Assembly (NCBI RefSeq): GCF_036421855.1
Contig: NZ_JAZGOK010000002.1
Direction: 5' to 3' (one strand)
Length of the DNA: 64,000 nucleotides
DNA from: Georgenia_B sunbinii
Lineage (GTDB): Bacteria; Actinomycetota; Actinomycetes; Actinomycetales; Actinomycetaceae
The notes beneath the pieces were generated by a model. The model had not been told where the DNA came from. It made no database searches and worked only from the letters and a program-made list of their open reading frames with translations. Of this stretch, positions 8,318-16,364 are shown piece by piece. Within the stretch, counting starts at the first letter, position 1. Every line of letters begins with the position of its first letter. Position numbers and translations under genes: made by a program.

Positions 8318-9156
8318 AGTCGCGAGGCGTGGATCGAGGTCACGATGATGGCCCGGGCACCGACGCCGTAGAGCTCGTCCATCACCCGGTTGGTGTCCAC
8401 CCGGCGCACCATGGCGCGTACCGCGACCCAGTCCCGGTCGTGCAGCGGCGACACGGTCGGCGACTCGAGGCCAGGAGTGACCGCGACCGCCTGCTCGACG
8501 TACTCCTTGGGAACGTCGTAGTCCATGAGGACGTAGCTACGCGCCACGAGCACGCCCTGCAGCCGCCGGTCGAGCACGTCGATGCCGGCCTTCGCCGGGC
8601 GTGACGCCGGCCGGATGAGCACCGCCTCGGACTCCAGCAGCGGCTCGCCGAACACCTCGAGGCCGGCCGCCCGCAGCGTGGAGCCGGTCTCGACGACGTC
8701 GGCGACGACGTCGGCGATCCCGAGCTGGACCGAGGACTCGACCGCGCCGTCGAGGTGGACGACGCTCGCCTCGATGCCGCGCTCGCTGAGGTAGTCCGAG
8801 ACGAGGACGTCATAGCTGGTGGCCACCCGCTTGCCGGCGAGCTGCTCGACCGAGCCCACCGAGCCGACCGGCGCCGCGAAGTGGAACGTCGACCGGGCGA
8901 AGCCCAGCGGCCGGTGCTCGACGGCGTCGACCCCGGAGTCCAGCAGCAGGTCACGGCCGGTGATGCCGGCGTCGACGGTGCCGGCACCGACGTAGACCGC
9001 GATGTCGCGGGGACGCAGGAAGAAGAACTCGACGTCGTTGTCCGGGTCCGGCAGCACGAGCTCCCGGTCCCGGCGACGCCGGTAGCCCGCCTCGCTGAGC
9101 ATCGCGATGGCGGGTTCGGACAGCGATCCCTTGTTCGGGACGGCAATGCGCAGCAC
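8314..9156 (-). CDS. hisG: ATP phosphoribosyltransferase
   Basis: Catalyses the first committed step of histidine synthesis, ATP + PRPP to phosphoribosyl-ATP. The 280-residue length and the C-terminal extension after about residue 205 (LVARSYVLMDYDVPKEY) fit the long, HisZ-independent form carrying a histidine-binding regulatory domain. The DVVETGSTLRAAGL segment is the PRPP-binding loop, and LRIAVPNKGSLSEP is the usual N-terminus. The GTG at 9156 places the start directly at this N-terminus. It follows hisE by 32 bases, and the PH-domain gene follows with an overlap. Confidence 0.96.
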   Translation of the reverse strand: MLRIAVPNKGSLSEPAIAMLSEAGYRRRRDRELVLPDPDNDVEFFFLRPRDIAVYVGAGTVDAGITGRDLLLDSGVDAVEHRPLGFARSTFHFAAPVGSVGSVEQLAGKRVATSYDVLVSDYLSERGIEASVVHLDGAVESSVQLGIADVVADVVETGSTLRAAGLEVFGEPLLESEAVLIRPASRPAKAGIDVLDRRLQGVLVARSYVLMDYDVPKEYVEQAVAVTPGLESPTVSPLHDRDWVAVRAMVRRVDTNRVMDELYGVGARAIIVTSIHASRL

Positions 9157-9188
9157 AGGCTTCTCCGGGACTCGATGGTGCTGGGGGC

Positions 9189-9452
9189 TCACAGGTTGCG
9201 GTAGACGTCCTCGAGGCTGATGCCGCGGGCGACCATGAGGACCTGGAGGTGGTACAGCAGCTGGGAGATCTCCAGCGCGGTCGCCTCCTCGCCCTCGTAC
9301 TCGGCGGCCATCCACACCTCGGCGGCCTCCTCGACGATCTTCTTGCCGATGGCATGGACCCCGGCGTCGAGCTGGGCGACCGTCCCGGAGCCCTCCGGGC
9401 GGGTCGCTGCCTTGTGCCGAAGCTCGGCGAAGAGGTCCTCGAATGTCTTCAC
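9189..9452 (-). CDS. hisE: Phosphoribosyl-ATP pyrophosphatase
   Basis: Second enzyme of histidine synthesis, hydrolysing phosphoribosyl-ATP to phosphoribosyl-AMP and pyrophosphate. The 87-residue protein is a stand-alone HisE of normal size with the MazG-like metal-binding helices (KKIVEEAAEVWMA, ..EGEEATALEISQLLYHLQ). ATG start. It heads a hisE-hisG pair, the usual actinobacterial split from the rest of the his genes; no other his biosynthetic gene is in the window. Confidence 0.96.
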   Translation of the reverse strand: MKTFEDLFAELRHKAATRPEGSGTVAQLDAGVHAIGKKIVEEAAEVWMAAEYEGEEATALEISQLLYHLQVLMVARGISLEDVYRNL

Positions 9453-9512
9453 GCCCCCAGGATAAGGCCAGTGGCGGGGACGCCGTGCCGGGCGCCCGGG
9501 TGCTGGGCGGGC

Positions 9513-10532
9513 TCAGCGCACCGGCAGGTGCCGGGTGGTCATCGCATCGGTGATGTCGACGTCGCCGGCCAGCAGTCCCTGGGACGTCATGAAGTCGGCC
9601 ATCGCCTGCCACTGCGCCTCGCTGCTGGCACCGACCTCCCCGGCCGGGCCGTAGAGCGGCACGGTGGCCTCGAGAGTCGCCAGCGCAGCCTCCTGCTGGG
9701 CCGTCCCGGAGAGGCCGGGGATGTAGTCCGCGGCGATGTCGACCGCGCCCGCGGGGTCGGCGATGACGTCGCGCACCCCGAGCAGCGTCGCCTCGACGAC
9801 GGCGTCCAGCACGGCGTCGTCGGCGGCGGCCTCGCTGGCGCCGAGCCCGATGCCGAGCAGCGGGACGCCGCCGGTGGCGAGCTCGATGGTGCGTACCGGG
9901 AGCCCGGCGGCCTCGAACTGGACGGCGTCGTTGTTCGAGAAGCCGACGACGGCGTCGACGTGGCCGGCCGTCAGCGCCGCCTGCTGGGTGAAGCCGATGT
10001 GCTCGACCGTGACGTCGTCCTCGGTCAGGTCCGCGCCGGACAGCAGCGCGAGCAGGCCGAAGTACGTCTCACCGAACGGGCCGGGGATGCCGACGGTGCG
10101 CCCGGCAAGGTCGCCCGGCGCGGTGATGTCGGAGTCGGCGGGCACGATGAGCACCACCGGGTACTCCTGGTAGAGCGTCGCGACGCTGGTGACCCCCACG
10201 CCCTCGGAGCGCGCCTGGAGCATCTCGTCGCCGCCGGCGACGACGAGGTCCTCCTCCCCCGCGTCCAGCGCCCCGAACAGCGACTCGGACTGCCCGTGGT
10301 GGCGCAGCGTGACGTCGACGCCGGTCGCCGCGTAGTGGCCGTTCGCCTCGGCGACGTAGAACGGCGCGAACTGGATGTCCGGGGTGTACGTCAGACCGAT
10401 CGTCAGCTCCCGGGCCGCCCCGGTGGTGGCGTCGCCGGACGGCGCCGGCTCCGGCGTGCTGGCGCAGGCGGCGGTGAGGAGGACGGCGGCGGCCGCGAGC
10501 ACTGCTGCGCAGCGGCGGATGGGCATGGTCAT
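9513..10532 (-). CDS. NMT1/THI5-like substrate-binding lipoprotein (RibY-like)
   Basis: Substrate-binding component of an ABC importer. The 339-residue protein has a lipoprotein signal with Cys at about residue 23 (LLTAACAS), then an NMT1/THI5-like two-lobe fold (LTIGLTYTPDIQFAPFYVAEANGHYAATG). Members of this fold bind thiamine precursors, but this gene and its permease lie under an FMN riboswitch, which points to riboflavin or a flavin precursor, as proposed for RibXY systems. Its ATG overlaps the permease stop as ATGA. No ATPase gene is adjacent. The ligand is inferred from regulation only. Confidence 0.85.
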   Translation of the reverse strand: MTMPIRRCAAVLAAAAVLLTAACASTPEPAPSGDATTGAARELTIGLTYTPDIQFAPFYVAEANGHYAATGVDVTLRHHGQSESLFGALDAGEEDLVVAGGDEMLQARSEGVGVTSVATLYQEYPVVLIVPADSDITAPGDLAGRTVGIPGPFGETYFGLLALLSGADLTEDDVTVEHIGFTQQAALTAGHVDAVVGFSNNDAVQFEAAGLPVRTIELATGGVPLLGIGLGASEAAADDAVLDAVVEATLLGVRDVIADPAGAVDIAADYIPGLSGTAQQEAALATLEATVPLYGPAGEVGASSEAQWQAMADFMTSQGLLAGDVDITDAMTTRHLPVR

Positions 10533-11446
10533 CGGTGGCTCCAGGGACTCGGGGCGGGTGTTGCTGCGGCGCCGGACGGGCGCGGCGTCAGGGGGGTCGT
10601 GGCCGGCGGTGCGGTGGTGGCGAATCGCCGGCGACGCACCGTGGGGCCGTCGTGCAGGACGAGCCGCTCCACCTCGCGCAGCAGGGCGTACATGAGCACC
10701 GCGAGCACGGCGAGGACCACGAGGGTGGCGAACAGGCCGGTGGTGTCGGCGGAGTTGGACTGCACGGCGAGCACCATGCCGAGGCCGTCCCCACCCATGA
10801 CGAACTCACCGACGACCGCGCCGGTGACCGAGAGCGTGAAGCCGTTGCGGAGCCCGGTGAGCAGGCTCGGCAGCGACATCGGCAGCTCGATGTACCGGAG
10901 CATCGACCAGCCGTGGGCACCGTCGAGCCGGGCGGCGTCGACGATCTCCGGGTCGAGGGTCCGCAGGCCGAGGACGGTCGCCAGCAGGATCGGGAAGAAC
11001 ACGAGGAGCGCGCAGAGCAGCACGATGGGCAGCAGCCCGTAGCCGATCCAGATGACCAGGAGCGGGGCGAGGGCAACGGCCGGCAGAGCCTGTGAGGCCG
11101 CGATGTAGGGCTGCAGCCCGGCGGCGGCCCAGCGGTTGCGGGCGACGAGGTAGCCCAGCGGCATCGCCACCGACGCGCCGAGCAGGCTGCCGAGCAGTGC
11201 CTCGATAAGGGTGACCCAGGTGTAGCCGAGCAGGTTGCCGGTCGTCAGGTCGGCCCACAGCCGGGTGGCGACGGCGCTGGGTGCCGGCAGGAAGAACGCC
11301 GGCACCAGGCCGCTGCGCGAGGCGATCTCCCACAGCACGAGGACGACGGCCGCGATGACCAGTGGCGCGAGCACGACAGCACGGCGCGACCGACGGTGGC
11401 GTGACAACGTCTGCGCCAGCGCAGGCACCGGCTGCGAGGTGGTCAT
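10529..11446 (-). CDS. ABC transporter permease (RibX-like), FMN-riboswitch controlled
   Basis: Membrane component of the presumed flavin importer. About 305 residues with roughly six membrane helices and a BPD_transp_1 domain; the EAA-type loop that contacts the ATPase is visible (EIVDAARLDGAHGWSMLRY). The ATG at 11446 is preceded by GGAGGG at ideal spacing, which decides the start over an ATG 14 codons upstream. First gene after the FMN riboswitch, coupled to the binding-protein gene. The Pro/Ala/Thr-rich C-terminal tail of about 35 residues is unusual. The EAA loop implies an ATPase partner, which must be encoded elsewhere. Confidence 0.87.
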   Translation of the reverse strand: MTTSQPVPALAQTLSRHRRSRRAVVLAPLVIAAVVLVLWEIASRSGLVPAFFLPAPSAVATRLWADLTTGNLLGYTWVTLIEALLGSLLGASVAMPLGYLVARNRWAAAGLQPYIAASQALPAVALAPLLVIWIGYGLLPIVLLCALLVFFPILLATVLGLRTLDPEIVDAARLDGAHGWSMLRYIELPMSLPSLLTGLRNGFTLSVTGAVVGEFVMGGDGLGMVLAVQSNSADTTGLFATLVVLAVLAVLMYALLREVERLVLHDGPTVRRRRFATTAPPATTPLTPRPSGAAATPAPSPWSHR

Positions 11447-11541
11447 GCGTTGCCCTCCGGTCCGTCCATGGACGTGACCCCGGGGCACGCAGACGCGGGT
11501 AGCGCTGCGCGGGTGCGTGCCGAGGGGACGGCGCGCACCCC

Positions 11542-11665
11542 GTGCATCCTCCCATCCGGACTTTCACCGTCGGTCCTGGAGTTTCACCAGATCAACCGCC
11601 CGCCTTGCGGCGTGCGGGTCGCGGACTATCACCGCCGGTTCGGAATCTCACCGACCCCGGAGCAC
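11542..11665 (-). ncRNA. FMN riboswitch (RFN element)
   Basis: On the minus strand this stretch carries the hallmark RFN blocks in order: GGTGAGATTCCGAACCGGCG, GTGATAGTCCGCGA, then GATCTGGTGAAACTCC, AGGACCGACGGTGAAAGTCC and GGATGGGAGGATG. P1 can form between GTGCTCC (11659-11665) and GGATGCAC (11542-11549). It lies 95 bases upstream of the permease start. A short GTCCATGGAC palindrome just before the permease GGAGGG suggests control at translation initiation, but this was not folded. The remaining gene-free DNA here (11666-11783) holds only a likely promoter: TGGCATCATGG about 14-24 bases before P1. Confidence 0.95.
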
Positions 11666-11783
11666 GTTGTTGCGACAACCATGATGCCACACATCCACGG
11701 CGGACCGTCGGCGGGCGGCAGACGCACCCGCCGCCCCTCCCACAGCCCTCCCGCGGCCCTCGCGCGGCCCTCCCGATTGGGAA

Positions 11784-11808
11784 GGTTCCGTCAGTGCATG
11801 GCCGACGG
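11784..11808 (-). terminator. Stem-loop downstream of rpe
   Basis: A 7-bp inverted repeat (TTCCGTC / GACGGAA) with an 11-base loop starts about 30 bases after the rpe stop. There is no T-tract, as is usual for high-GC actinobacterial terminators. It separates rpe from the FMN-riboswitch promoter region. Confidence 0.45.
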
Positions 11809-11837
11809 AAGCTCCCCGCTGCGGCGGGGGGCGAGCG

Positions 11838-12494
11838 TCAGGCGGTGGCGGCGAGGTCGCGCAGCGCGACGATCTCAGCGTCGGGGTCCGGCGCGCCGTA
11901 GACGGCTGAGCCGGCGACGAAGGTGTCGGCGCCGGCCGCGGCGGCGCGCGCGATGGTGTCCCGGGAGATGCCGCCGTCGACCTGGAGCCAGACGTCCAGG
12001 CCGGCGGCGTCGATCGCGGCACGCGCGGTGCGGATCTTCGGCAGCGCGCCGTCGAGGAAGCTCTGCCCGCCGAAGCCCGGCTCCACGGTCATCACGAGGA
12101 TCATGTCAAGGTCCTCGAGGTAGTCGAGGAACGGGGTCACGTCGGTGGCCGGCCGCAGCGCGATCGAGGCACGGGTGCCGAGCTTGCGCAGCTCGCGGGC
12201 CAGCCGGACGGGCGCGGCGCTGGCCTCGGCGTGGAACGTCACCGACGCGCACCCGGCCTCGGCGTACAACGGTGCCCAGCGGTCGACGTCGGCGATCATC
12301 AGGTGCGCGTCGACCGGCACCGGGCTCACCTGGACGATCCGCTCGACCACCGGCAGCCCGACGGTGAGGTTGGGCACGAAGTGGTTGTCCATGACATCGA
12401 CGTGCACGAGGTCGGCGGAGCGGATGCGCCCCAGCTCAGCCTCGAGGTTGGCGAAGTCGGCGTTGAGGATGCTGGGAGTGATTCGTACGGGCAC
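11838..12494 (-). CDS. rpe: Ribulose-phosphate 3-epimerase
   Basis: Interconverts ribulose 5-phosphate and xylulose 5-phosphate in the pentose phosphate pathway. The 218-residue TIM barrel has the metal and catalytic motifs HVDVMDNHFVPN, DAHLM, VEPGFGGQSF and QVDGGI in the right order. ATG start. It follows rsmB by 42 bases in the conserved priA-fmt-rsmB-rpe order, although here three extra genes separate priA from fmt. Confidence 0.96.
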   Translation of the reverse strand: MPVRITPSILNADFANLEAELGRIRSADLVHVDVMDNHFVPNLTVGLPVVERIVQVSPVPVDAHLMIADVDRWAPLYAEAGCASVTFHAEASAAPVRLARELRKLGTRASIALRPATDVTPFLDYLEDLDMILVMTVEPGFGGQSFLDGALPKIRTARAAIDAAGLDVWLQVDGGISRDTIARAAAAGADTFVAGSAVYGAPDPDAEIVALRDLAATA

Positions 12495-12536
12495 GCCCCG
12501 AGCCTACCGGGCGGGGCCGCGCACGACGCCCACCGG

Positions 12537-14132
12537 TCAGCTGCGGCGCCGGAGCAGCGCGAGGAACATCGCGTCGGTGCCGTGCACGTGCGGCCACAGC
12601 TGCACGAGCGGACCGTCGCCCAGCGCGGGCACCTGCTGCCCGGCCACCGCGGTCAGCGCGTCGCGGGCGTCGAGCAGCTCCACGTCGTGGCGCTTGAGCG
12701 CGTCGTCGACGACCGCCCGGGTCTCGGCCACGTGCGGGGAGCAGGTGACGTACCCCACCACTCCCCCGGGCCGGACGGCCGCCAGCGCGGCGTCCAGCAG
12801 CCCGCGCTGCAGCGCGGTGAGGTCGGGGACGTCGGCTGGCACCCGGCGCCAGCGCGACTCGGGACGACGCCGCAGCGCGCCGAGCCCGGTGCACGGCGCG
12901 TCGACGAGGACACGGTCGAAGGTGCCCGCCTCCGCCTCCGGCAGGTCCCGTCCGTCGCCGGTGCGGACGTCGACGACGCCGTCGGGCAGCGCGGAGACGC
13001 TCTGGCGCACGAGCCGCGCCCGGTGCGGCGCGACCTCGTTGGCGACCAGGTGCGCGTCACGGTCGGCGGCGAGGGCGCCCAGCAGCGCTGCCTTGCCGCC
13101 CGGCCCGGCGCACAGGTCCAGCCAGCGGGAGTCGGTGGGGGCACCGCCCGCCGGGAGTGACGGGTCCGCGCCGAGCGGCGCGGCGGCCAGCGCGAGCGCG
13201 ACCAGCTGGCTGCCCTCGTCCTGGACGCCGGCGCGGTGCTCGCGCACCGCGGTGAGCGCGGCGGGGTCTCCCACGGGCAGCCGCAGCGCCGTCGGCGCCC
13301 ACCGCCCGGGCTCCGGATGCTGCCCGGTGGCCTCCTCGACGTCCTCGGCGAGGTCCTCGGCCGAGACCAGACCCGGCCGGGCAACGAGCGTGACGGCGGG
13401 GGCCGCGTTGTGTGCCGCCAGCAGCTCCGGCAGCTCCGAGGCCGGACGGCCCGCCGCCGCCAGCGAGGCACGTAGCGCCCGGACGATCCAGGTCGGGTGC
13501 GACTCGGCGGCGGCCAGCCGCCCGACGTCGTCGGTGGCGCCCGCAGTGATCTCGGCGAGCCAGGCGTCCTGATCCCTGCGGCCCACGGCCCGCAGCACGG
13601 CGTTGGCAAAGCCGGCCGCCCCCTGCCCCAGCCGGGTGCGGACGAGGTCGACGGTCTGCGAGACGGCGGCGTGCGGGGGCACCCGGGTGGCGAGCAGCTG
13701 GTGGCAGCCCAGCCGCAGCAGGTCCAGCAGCGGCGGGTCGACCTCCGCGAGCGAACGGCCGCGAGTGCAGCGCTCGATGATGGCGTCGTAGCGCCCCCGC
13801 ATCCGCAGCGTGCCGTAGGTCAGCTCGGTGGCGAACGCGGCGTCGCGCCCGACGAGGCCGCGTTCGCGCAGCAGACCGGGCAGCACGAGGTTGGCGTAGG
13901 CATCGGACTCGGTGACGGCCTGCAGCGTGTCCGCCGCGGCAAGCCGCGCCGGATCGATGCCGGCGCCACCGCGGTCGCTGCCGCCGCGCCGAGCGCCGCC
14001 ACGACGCACGCCGGCATCCGGCTGGCCGCTGCGCGGTGCGCTGCTGCCGCCCCGCCCGCCGCTGCTGCGTGGTGCGCCGCCGCGGCTCGGACCGCCCGCG
14101 CCGGAGCGGTCGGGGCGCTGTTCCTGGTTCAT
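12537..14132 (-). CDS. rsmB: 16S rRNA (cytosine-967-C5) methyltransferase RsmB
   Basis: SAM-dependent rRNA methyltransferase. 531 residues: a Gly/Ser/Arg/Pro-rich low-complexity N-terminus (about 75 residues), a NusB-like RNA-binding domain, then a Rossmann-fold methyltransferase with DLCAGPGGKAALL (SAM), VDAPCTGLG (motif IV Cys) and VTCSPH (motif VI catalytic Cys). Both catalytic cysteines are present. The low-complexity N-terminus is longer than in E. coli RsmB but usual in Actinobacteria. The ATG overlaps the fmt stop as ATGA. Confidence 0.94.
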   Translation of the reverse strand: MNQEQRPDRSGAGGPSRGGAPRSSGGRGGSSAPRSGQPDAGVRRGGARRGGSDRGGAGIDPARLAAADTLQAVTESDAYANLVLPGLLRERGLVGRDAAFATELTYGTLRMRGRYDAIIERCTRGRSLAEVDPPLLDLLRLGCHQLLATRVPPHAAVSQTVDLVRTRLGQGAAGFANAVLRAVGRRDQDAWLAEITAGATDDVGRLAAAESHPTWIVRALRASLAAAGRPASELPELLAAHNAAPAVTLVARPGLVSAEDLAEDVEEATGQHPEPGRWAPTALRLPVGDPAALTAVREHRAGVQDEGSQLVALALAAAPLGADPSLPAGGAPTDSRWLDLCAGPGGKAALLGALAADRDAHLVANEVAPHRARLVRQSVSALPDGVVDVRTGDGRDLPEAEAGTFDRVLVDAPCTGLGALRRRPESRWRRVPADVPDLTALQRGLLDAALAAVRPGGVVGYVTCSPHVAETRAVVDDALKRHDVELLDARDALTAVAGQQVPALGDGPLVQLWPHVHGTDAMFLALLRRRS

Positions 14133-15070
14133 CGGGTCACCTCGCCGAGGCTCGTACCGTCGGTGAGCCGGGCGCCGCGCGCCCAGTCCGGCGCGGGCAT
14201 CCACGAGCGTCCCTCGGGCGCTACCTGACCGAGCTGCACGGCGACCGATCCGGTGCCGACGAGGACCTCCTGCTTGCCGACGAGCACGGCGCCCGGCGCG
14301 AGCGTGGCCACCTCGGGGCGCGGGGCGAGGGCGCCGATCTTGAGACGCTTCCCGTCATGTGCGGTGGTCCACGGGCCCGGGGCCGGGGTGGTGCCGCGCA
14401 CCAGCCGGTCGATGGCAACGGCTGGCGCGTGCCAGTCGACGCGGGCGTCGGAGACCTCGAGCCGCGGCGCGAGACTGACGCCGTCGGCCGGCTGCGCGAC
14501 CGGTGCGGCGCTGCCGTCGGCGAGCCGGTCCATGCTCGCGACGAGGAGCGGGGCACCGATGGCGGCGAGCCGCTCGAGCAGGTCACCGGCGGTGTCGGTC
14601 GGCCGGATCCGTTCGGTGACGGTGCCGAGCACCGGGCCGGTGTCGAGGCCCTCCTCGATGATGAAGGTGGTGGCACCGCCGAGGTCGTCACCGGCGATGA
14701 GCGCGTGCTGCACCGGCGCGGCCCCGCGCCAGGCCGGCAGCAGCGAGAAGTGCAGGTTGACCCAGCCGTGCCGGGGCACGCCGAGGAGGTCCGGCGGGAC
14801 GAGGTTGCCGTAGGCGACGACGGCGACGGCGTCGACCTCGAGCGCGGCGATCTCGGCGGCCGCCTCGGGGTCACGCAGCGTCCGCGGCGTGAGCACCGGC
14901 AGGCCGGCGTCGCGGGCGGCGGCGGCGACCGGGCTCGGCTGCAGCGTCCGGCCGCGGCCCCGGCGGGCGTCGGGCCGAGTGAGGACGGCGACGACGTCGT
15001 GCGAGGACTCACGCAGCGCGTGAAGGGACGGCAGGGCGACCTCGGGGGTGCCGGCGAAGAGCAGACGCAT
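14129..15070 (-). CDS. fmt: Methionyl-tRNA formyltransferase
   Basis: Formylates initiator Met-tRNA using 10-formyl-tetrahydrofolate. 313 residues with the N-terminal start RLLFAGTPEVALPSL, the formyltransferase core NLHFSLLPAWRGAAPVQ and the C-terminal OB-like domain. The ATG at 15070 starts the conserved N-terminus precisely. No peptide deformylase gene lies alongside, unlike many genomes where def and fmt are adjacent. Coupled to rsmB by a 4-base overlap. Confidence 0.96.
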   Translation of the reverse strand: MRLLFAGTPEVALPSLHALRESSHDVVAVLTRPDARRGRGRTLQPSPVAAAARDAGLPVLTPRTLRDPEAAAEIAALEVDAVAVVAYGNLVPPDLLGVPRHGWVNLHFSLLPAWRGAAPVQHALIAGDDLGGATTFIIEEGLDTGPVLGTVTERIRPTDTAGDLLERLAAIGAPLLVASMDRLADGSAAPVAQPADGVSLAPRLEVSDARVDWHAPAVAIDRLVRGTTPAPGPWTTAHDGKRLKIGALAPRPEVATLAPGAVLVGKQEVLVGTGSVAVQLGQVAPEGRSWMPAPDWARGARLTDGTSLGEVTR

Positions 15071-15114
15071 GATGGTGCAGTCTAGGTGCCACCTGCGGGG
15101 CAGGTGGCCCGCCG

Positions 15115-15543
15115 CTACCTGTCGGTGCCCCCGCTCCGCAGCCACGGGCGGACTCGGCCCCCGGTGGCGAGCAGGAGCACAGCGAGCCCGGTGATCACTC
15201 CCTGGCCGATCCGACCGGCCGTGACGCCGGAGGCCGGGTCGAGCACATAGTTGGCGTAGCCGTTGGCGAGCGCGTCCCCGACCAGCACCGCGCACGCCAG
15301 CGTGTGCCCCACCCGGCGGCGCCGGACGAGCAGGACGACGACGAGCGGGTCCAGCACCGTCAGTGAGACGAAGAACGCAACCAGCCACCCCGGTGCGCCC
15401 GGATAGGGCTCGGCAGGGGCACGGACGAGCTGCACGAGGTGGACGACGGTCCCGTAGCCGAACACCAGTACCGTGCCCGCGACGATCCGCCTGACGTCGG
15501 TCGGCACGCCCGCCCAGCGAGCGGCCAGGTCGCCTCGTGCCAC
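15115..15543 (-). CDS. Small multi-pass membrane protein, unknown function
   Basis: A 142-residue protein with about four hydrophobic segments and no recognised domain. The GTG at 15543 is chosen because AAGGAG sits six bases upstream, a strong ribosome-binding site; the open frame extends further but into a less likely region. It lies 44 bases before fmt on the same strand and downstream of a HAD hydrolase gene. It appears to be an insertion in the priA-fmt interval. The function is not known. Confidence 0.7.
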   Translation of the reverse strand: MARGDLAARWAGVPTDVRRIVAGTVLVFGYGTVVHLVQLVRAPAEPYPGAPGWLVAFFVSLTVLDPLVVVLLVRRRRVGHTLACAVLVGDALANGYANYVLDPASGVTAGRIGQGVITGLAVLLLATGGRVRPWLRSGGTDR

Positions 15544-15631
15544 GGCGGCTCCTTCGTGTCGTCCGGTGCCGAGGAGCAGCCCGGTGCGCACGCGTGGTGC
15601 GGTGCGCTCGCGGCCGGGCACTCCCGGATGG

Positions 15632-16276
15632 TCACCCGGCCAGTGGCAGTCCCAGTGCCGTGAGGTCTGCCCGGAGGCCGGCCGCGCCGGTGAAGTGGAG
15701 GGCGACGATGCCCGTCTCAGCCGCGGCATCGACGTTGACGGTGGTGTCGTCGATGAAGACGGTCCGGGCGGGCTCCAGCCCGTACCGCTCGAGCAGCAGC
15801 CGGTAGATCGCCGGGTCAGGCTTGGCCAACCCGGCCTCGCCCGAGACGAGGATCGACTCCAGCCGGTCGATGACCGGGGCGGACCGCGCAGCCTCGTGGA
15901 AGGTCTCTGCGGACCAGTTCGTCAGCCCCAGCACCCGCACGCCGGCGTCGCGCAGCTCGTCGACGATCTCGGCGGTCCCGGGCACCGGCCCGGTGAGCGT
16001 GTCGGCGAACCGGGCGATGTACTGGTCGAAGTGCGCCACCCGGTGCGGATGGGTCCGGCCGAGGGCGTCGCGGGCGTCGGCGATCAGGCGTCCGGCGTCC
16101 TGCTCGTGGTTGAAGGCCGGGAAGTCGATCTCGGTGACGAACGCCTCGTAGTCGTGCCGCGACCAGGCCGGTGCGAACGCCAGGTAGGGGTCCCAGCCGA
16201 CGAGGACCTGGCCGAGGTCGAACACGACCGTGGTGACCTGGGACGTCGGCCGGCTGACCGTGGTCGGGGACTGCAT
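15632..16276 (-). CDS. HAD-family hydrolase (YihX-like)
   Basis: A 214-residue haloacid dehalogenase-type phosphatase. Motif I is FDLGQVLVGWD, with Gly in place of the second Asp of the common DxD, as in the YihX-like subgroup (FDLGNV). Motif II is LGLTNWS, motif III Lys is in GLAKPDPAIY and motif IV is VFIDDT. A cap inserted after motif I fits subfamily IA. The substrate is unknown; sugar phosphates are typical. ATG start with GGAG seven bases upstream. Divergent from the YeiH-type transporter. Confidence 0.86.
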   Translation of the reverse strand: MQSPTTVSRPTSQVTTVVFDLGQVLVGWDPYLAFAPAWSRHDYEAFVTEIDFPAFNHEQDAGRLIADARDALGRTHPHRVAHFDQYIARFADTLTGPVPGTAEIVDELRDAGVRVLGLTNWSAETFHEAARSAPVIDRLESILVSGEAGLAKPDPAIYRLLLERYGLEPARTVFIDDTTVNVDAAAETGIVALHFTGAAGLRADLTALGLPLAG

Positions 16277-16364
16277 CTGAGCTCCTGCCTCTCGGTTGAC
16301 TGCCGGCCCGACCATAGACGACGCCGGTGCCCGGATTGGCTCCGAGCGCCGCGACGGGCAGATC

